Assembly (NCBI GenBank): GCA_964482435.1
Contig: CAYZXL010000007.1
Coordinates: 62,001-126,000 of the forward strand
Direction: 5' to 3'
DNA: 64,000 bases
Source: CAYZXL01 sp964482435
GTDB lineage: Bacteria; Auribacterota; JABMQX01
Of the stretch, positions 60,789 through 64,000 are shown piece after piece. The translations under genes were made by a program, and so were the position numbers. How positions within the stretch are numbered: the first letter of the stretch is position 1; every line of letters begins with the position of its first letter. The notes under the pieces were generated by a model. It saw only the letters and a list, made by a program, of their open reading frames with translations, ran no database searches and was not told where the DNA came from.

Positions 60789-62060
60789 GTGTATTACGAA
60801 ATCCTTTTAATTCCAGTCCTCCTGATTTTTTCGGCCTTGTTTTCCGGGTCGGAAACCGCTCTTTTCTCCCTCAGCCCCGTCAAAGTGAAGACACTTCAGG
60901 CTGAGAAGAAAAGACGGGGACGTCTCATAGCACACCTTCTATCTAATCCGCGCCGGCTCCTCATCACCATCCTGATAGGCAACATGTTCGTCAACACCTT
61001 CGCATCGAGTCTTTCGGCTTCGCTCTTTCGCTCTCTTTCGGCGCGCTGGGACGCCCCCGTTGAAACGAGCGACTTCATCTCCGTCCTGGTCATGACCACC
61101 TTGATCCTTATTTTCGGAGAAATAAGCCCCAAGATTTATGCAATCCACCATTCGAAGAGGCTCGCCAAGAGGGTGGCGCCCTTTCTAAGGACCTTCTCTG
61201 CAATCGTCCGGCCGGTCAGGGCGGTTCTGGAGCGGTTAGCCGATGGCATTTGTCGCCTGTTCACGATAGCTGTTAAGCCGGAGGAGCCGGAGGCTTCGGA
61301 AGAGGAGCTGAGAACGGCAGTCCGCATAGGCGTTGCGGAAGGCTTTCTTGACCCTCACGAGGAGGCGATGATCCAGGGCCTGTTTGAGATTGAGACCAGC
61401 CAGGTCAGGGAAATGATGAAATCTCGCACGGAGATTTTTTCTCTCGACCTATCCACGCCGACCGAGGACATTCGGAAGGCTTTCCGTGAGAAGAAATATA
61501 CCCGCGTGCCCGTTCACACGGGGGACATAGATAACGTCTTAGGGCTTTTGTACGCCAAGGACCTTCTTTTCGCCTCGAGAGCCGACCTGGAAAAGTCGGG
61601 AATAAGACCTCTGCTGAGGCCGGTCTTCTTTGTTCCTGAGACGGCTTCAGTAGAGCGGCTTCTGAAGGAGTTCCGTGCGAGGGCGACTCATTTTGCGCTT
61701 GTGGTGGACGAATATGGCAGCGTGTCAGGATTGATAACCATGGAGGATGTGCTCCAATCACTGATCGGGCGCTTCGGTACAACCAGGCCCGACTCGTCCG
61801 GCCGGGTTCTCAGCGAGGGAGATACTGCGGTCATCAGCGCCAGGATGCCTCTTGGCGATTTCAACGAGAGGTTTTCGTGCTCCATCTCGGACGACTTGAG
61901 CGTCACGGTCGGTGGGTTTCTCACGCGCCGCATGGGAAAGATACCTCGCCAGGGGGAGATTTATGAGACCGACGAGATTCGTTTTGAGGTTAAGAGCGCC
62001 ACAAAGAACAGGATCGAAGACGTCCTCGTGAAGCGAAGGAAGCGCTCCAGAGAACAATAG
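60789..62060 (+). CDS. CNNM/CorC-type membrane protein with CBS pair (first of two)
   Basis: 423 residues from GTG 60789 (MYYEILLIPVLLIFSALFSG), the point where family similarity begins. The frame opens at 60648, but the extra 47 residues are Arg/Pro-rich and unlike the family. CNNM domain: three to four membrane helices with SGSETALFSLSPVKVKTL and FGEISPKIYAIHHS. Two CBS motifs follow (VREMMKSRTEIFSLD, RPVFFVPETASVERLL), the linker VVDEYGSVSGLITMEDVL and a C-terminal CorC/HlyC domain. Such proteins are linked to Mg/Co efflux. Similar in layout but not in sequence detail to the next gene, 20 nt downstream. Confidence 0.88.
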   Translation: MYYEILLIPVLLIFSALFSGSETALFSLSPVKVKTLQAEKKRRGRLIAHLLSNPRRLLITILIGNMFVNTFASSLSASLFRSLSARWDAPVETSDFISVLVMTTLILIFGEISPKIYAIHHSKRLAKRVAPFLRTFSAIVRPVRAVLERLADGICRLFTIAVKPEEPEASEEELRTAVRIGVAEGFLDPHEEAMIQGLFEIETSQVREMMKSRTEIFSLDLSTPTEDIRKAFREKKYTRVPVHTGDIDNVLGLLYAKDLLFASRADLEKSGIRPLLRPVFFVPETASVERLLKEFRARATHFALVVDEYGSVSGLITMEDVLQSLIGRFGTTRPDSSGRVLSEGDTAVISARMPLGDFNERFSCSISDDLSVTVGGFLTRRMGKIPRQGEIYETDEIRFEVKSATKNRIEDVLVKRRKRSREQ

Positions 62061-62080
62061 GGAAACTGCTCCGCACAAAG

Positions 62081-63349
62081 ATGGACTGGCTGACAGGAAT
62101 CATATTGATTGTTCTGTGCTTGCTGTCTCAGGCTTTTTTTGCCGGGTCAGAGATGGGGCTTATCTCCTCCAACCGTGTCAGGCTTCGGCACCTCGTCGAG
62201 AAAGGTGACCGGAAAGCCGTTCTGATCCAGCGGCTTCTGGATAATCCTCAGAGGCTATTCGGGACGACTCTTGTGGGAGTGAACGTTTCGGTCATCATTG
62301 GTGCTACACTCGCCAGCCATCTCGTCCACCGGTATGTAACGGATAGCCAGACCTGGTGTCCCATCATTGCCACTGCGGTCATGGTTCCTCTCACGGTAAT
62401 GTTCGGAGAGATTGTCCCGATGTCCCTTTTCCGGTCGCACAGCACGTCGCTTGTTCGGCTGGCCATCGTTCCGCTGCGACGGGCCTATTGGGTTCTTTTG
62501 CCTGCGGTTTATGCGGCGACGTTCGTTTCCAGACGGGTAGCCGGGCTTTTTGGCGAGCAATTGAGAAGGACGAGTCCTTTCAGCTCTCGCGACGAGCTTC
62601 GCCTTCTCTTGGAAGGGAGGAGGAACGGCGAGTTGTTGCAGAAGGACGCCCTGAACATGCTTCACCGAATCTTCGACCTCCACAAGGTCCACGCCGAAGG
62701 AGTTATGGTTCCCTTGATAGAAGTGACTGCTGCGCCCGTCGAGGCTACACTGGAAAACGTTGTGAGGCTCATGAGGAAAACGGGCTTCTCGACAATCCCT
62801 GTATATCGAGAGAGGGTGGACAACATCGTCGGGACAGTCCACGCCACCGACCTGATGGGCGTCGAGGATTGGACTCAGCCGGTGGAGGCCTTCGTCAAGA
62901 AACCGTACATCGTCCCCGAAACAAAGCCCGTGGACGACATTCTCCTCGATTTCCAGCGGAGTGGCCAGCGATTCGCGGTCGTGGTTGACGAATACGGCGG
63001 CGTGTCCGGTATCCTGACAATGGAAGACATACTCGAAGAAATTGTGGGGGAGATTGCCGACGAATACGAGGAGGGACTCCCTCAGAGAATCAGCACGAAA
63101 AAAGGGAAGTTGGCGGTCGAGGGGACAATGAGCGTCAGGGAATTTAACGAGGAATTTTCTACCGACATCCCCTCTGACAGGGCGGAAACCCTTGGCGGAT
63201 TGCTGACCGTCCTCACCGGTAGAGTGCCTCAGCCGGGAGAAAAGGTTCAGTGCTGCGGGATGGAGTTTGAAGTCCTGGAGGCCTCCGACAGGAAGGTTTC
63301 AAAGCTCGCATTTAAACCGTTGACAAAACAAAGGCCTGATAGTACATAG
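62081..63349 (+). CDS. CNNM/CorC-type membrane protein with CBS pair (second of two)
   Basis: 422 residues from ATG 62081. The CNNM transmembrane domain begins MDWLTGIILIVLCLLSQAFFAGSEMGLISSNRVRL and contains FGEIVPMSLFRSHS. CBS domains are around 205-320 (AEGVMVPLIEVTAAPV, VKKPYIVPETKPVDDILLDF), followed by VVDEYGGVSGILTMEDILEEIVGEIADEYEEG and a CorC/HlyC tail (LGGLLTVLTGRVPQPGEKV). A tandem paralogue of the preceding gene, probably acting as a heteromer in divalent cation export. The 20-nt gap indicates one transcript. Confidence 0.9.
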   Translation: MDWLTGIILIVLCLLSQAFFAGSEMGLISSNRVRLRHLVEKGDRKAVLIQRLLDNPQRLFGTTLVGVNVSVIIGATLASHLVHRYVTDSQTWCPIIATAVMVPLTVMFGEIVPMSLFRSHSTSLVRLAIVPLRRAYWVLLPAVYAATFVSRRVAGLFGEQLRRTSPFSSRDELRLLLEGRRNGELLQKDALNMLHRIFDLHKVHAEGVMVPLIEVTAAPVEATLENVVRLMRKTGFSTIPVYRERVDNIVGTVHATDLMGVEDWTQPVEAFVKKPYIVPETKPVDDILLDFQRSGQRFAVVVDEYGGVSGILTMEDILEEIVGEIADEYEEGLPQRISTKKGKLAVEGTMSVREFNEEFSTDIPSDRAETLGGLLTVLTGRVPQPGEKVQCCGMEFEVLEASDRKVSKLAFKPLTKQRPDST

Positions 63350-63486
63350 AAAAGCGTTGTACCCGACTGGGTCAAGGTTGCATGGAAGAAGATTGTTCTG
63401 CCCGATAGCGGCTTCAGGAGGGGGTGAACCTGAAAAGAGAAACGTTGCAGACTTCAACAAGAAATTGAGAAAGGGGAGTGATGGCG

Positions 63487-64000
63487 ATGTCCAGAAAGAT
63501 GCCGCTCGGGCTGTTGCTCGTCTTGAGTTGTGGGATTTGCGGATGTCTTGCCCCGACCACCAGACCGCCGGGTGTCCCCCCGGACCAGCTCGCATGGTGG
63601 CCCACGAGAGCAATTCCTCAGCCGCAAAAGGACCCCGTCCGAGAGGGGTACTGGTTTTGGCCGACCACACCCGGAGAGGAGAAAAACCCGCTGTGGGGGA
63701 ACCGGGGGTACGTCTATGTCCTGCGGTACGCGGGGGAAGGAGGCATAAAGGAACAGCTCCCCGGTCCTTTGGTGCCCGGTCGGGAACAGGTCATGGAGGA
63801 AAAACTCCCTGCGCCCTTGAAGTCCGTCGCCGAGTTGAAGTTGGAGGACTGGGTCCACTTCGAGTTCGACAAATATGAGCTCACGCCTCTCGGAAAAGAG
63901 GTCCTCGACCAGGTCGCTCAAAAGCTGAAAGAATATCCGGAAGTGAAAGTCGTTCTGGAAGGGCATGCATGCTCGTGCGGACCTGAGCGGTACAACTACA
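63487..64000 (+). CDS. OmpA/Pal-type peptidoglycan-associated lipoprotein, C-terminus outside window
   Basis: Open to the right edge (171 codons plus one base). ATG 63487 is 8 nt after AGGGGAG; ATG 63481 is in frame but too close. The N-terminus MSRKMPLGLLLVLSCGICGC has several Cys, one of which should be the lipidated residue. After a Pro/Trp-rich linker (about 25-115) the OmpA C-terminal domain begins: VHFEFDKYELTPLGKEVLDQVAQKL, then VVLEGHACSCGPERYN, matching the peptidoglycan-binding fold of Pal. It would tie the outer membrane to the cell wall, supporting a diderm cell. Confidence 0.88.
   Translation, partial: MSRKMPLGLLLVLSCGICGCLAPTTRPPGVPPDQLAWWPTRAIPQPQKDPVREGYWFWPTTPGEEKNPLWGNRGYVYVLRYAGEGGIKEQLPGPLVPGREQVMEEKLPAPLKSVAELKLEDWVHFEFDKYELTPLGKEVLDQVAQKLKEYPEVKVVLEGHACSCGPERYNY

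Overview
This is a GC-rich bacterial chromosome segment with dense genes on both strands, mostly good AGGAGG-like ribosome binding sites, and no tRNA, rRNA, CRISPR array or transposase that I can see. Several traits fit an uncultivated anaerobe of the Planctomycetes/PVC type or an allied candidate phylum: prepilins of the H-X9-DG class, giant secreted beta-helix proteins, a gingipain-like C25 protein, a C-terminal module ending in RFYR, 2-oxoacid:ferredoxin oxidoreductase, a methyl-corrinoid module, an archaeal-type phosphoglycerate mutase and DUF4954. The phylum assignment is inference and low confidence.

Layout. 1-7 kb: a huge secreted beta-helix protein cut by the left edge, a short-form N-acetylglutamate synthase, and a scarred stretch (fragment of a secreted protein, N-truncated methyltransferase, frameshifted winged-helix gene, hairpin repeats). 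7-20 kb: ADP-ribosylglycohydrolase, then minus-strand genes for phosphoglycerate mutase, an M50 site-2 protease, the thioredoxin reductase/protein disulfide oxidoreductase pair, a hairpin-repeat island, citrate synthase and a ferredoxin-linked 2-oxoacid oxidoreductase (beta and gamma subunits fused). 20-29 kb: surface proteins, namely a beta-helix/phosphatase protein whose signal peptide is separated from its body by a G10 tract, a second beta-helix protein, and a C25 protease homologue lacking its Cys. 29-36 kb: NAD synthetase, a xylose-isomerase-like protein, and a corrinoid activase/methyltransferase/corrinoid-protein set. 36-46 kb: a 1105-residue fusion of pilin-like modules, a small lipoprotein, an XRE-cupin regulator, a tricorn-like protease and an esterase. 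46-53 kb: Wzz-like chain-length protein, DUF4954, glucosamine-6-phosphate deaminase, cold-shock protein, prepilin. 53-64 kb: ParA, then a tetrapyrrole cluster (precorrin-2 dehydrogenase, CcsA/HemX, HemA) split by a type II restriction-modification pair, followed by PurF, two CNNM/CBS proteins and an OmpA lipoprotein cut by the right edge.

How the genes work together. Citrate synthase and the oxidoreductase give the oxidative or reductive C4-C6 part of a ferredoxin-linked TCA pathway. The corrinoid set moves methyl groups to tetrahydrofolate, although no substrate-specific methyltransferase is present. The secreted beta-helix, phosphatase, C25 and tricorn proteins point to scavenging of polymers or peptides. 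The most notable observations are the G10 tract at a secretion signal, the multi-pilin fusion, the restriction-modification cassette inside the haem cluster, two enzymes with replaced catalytic Cys residues, and families of dispersed hairpin repeats whose stems covary between copies.
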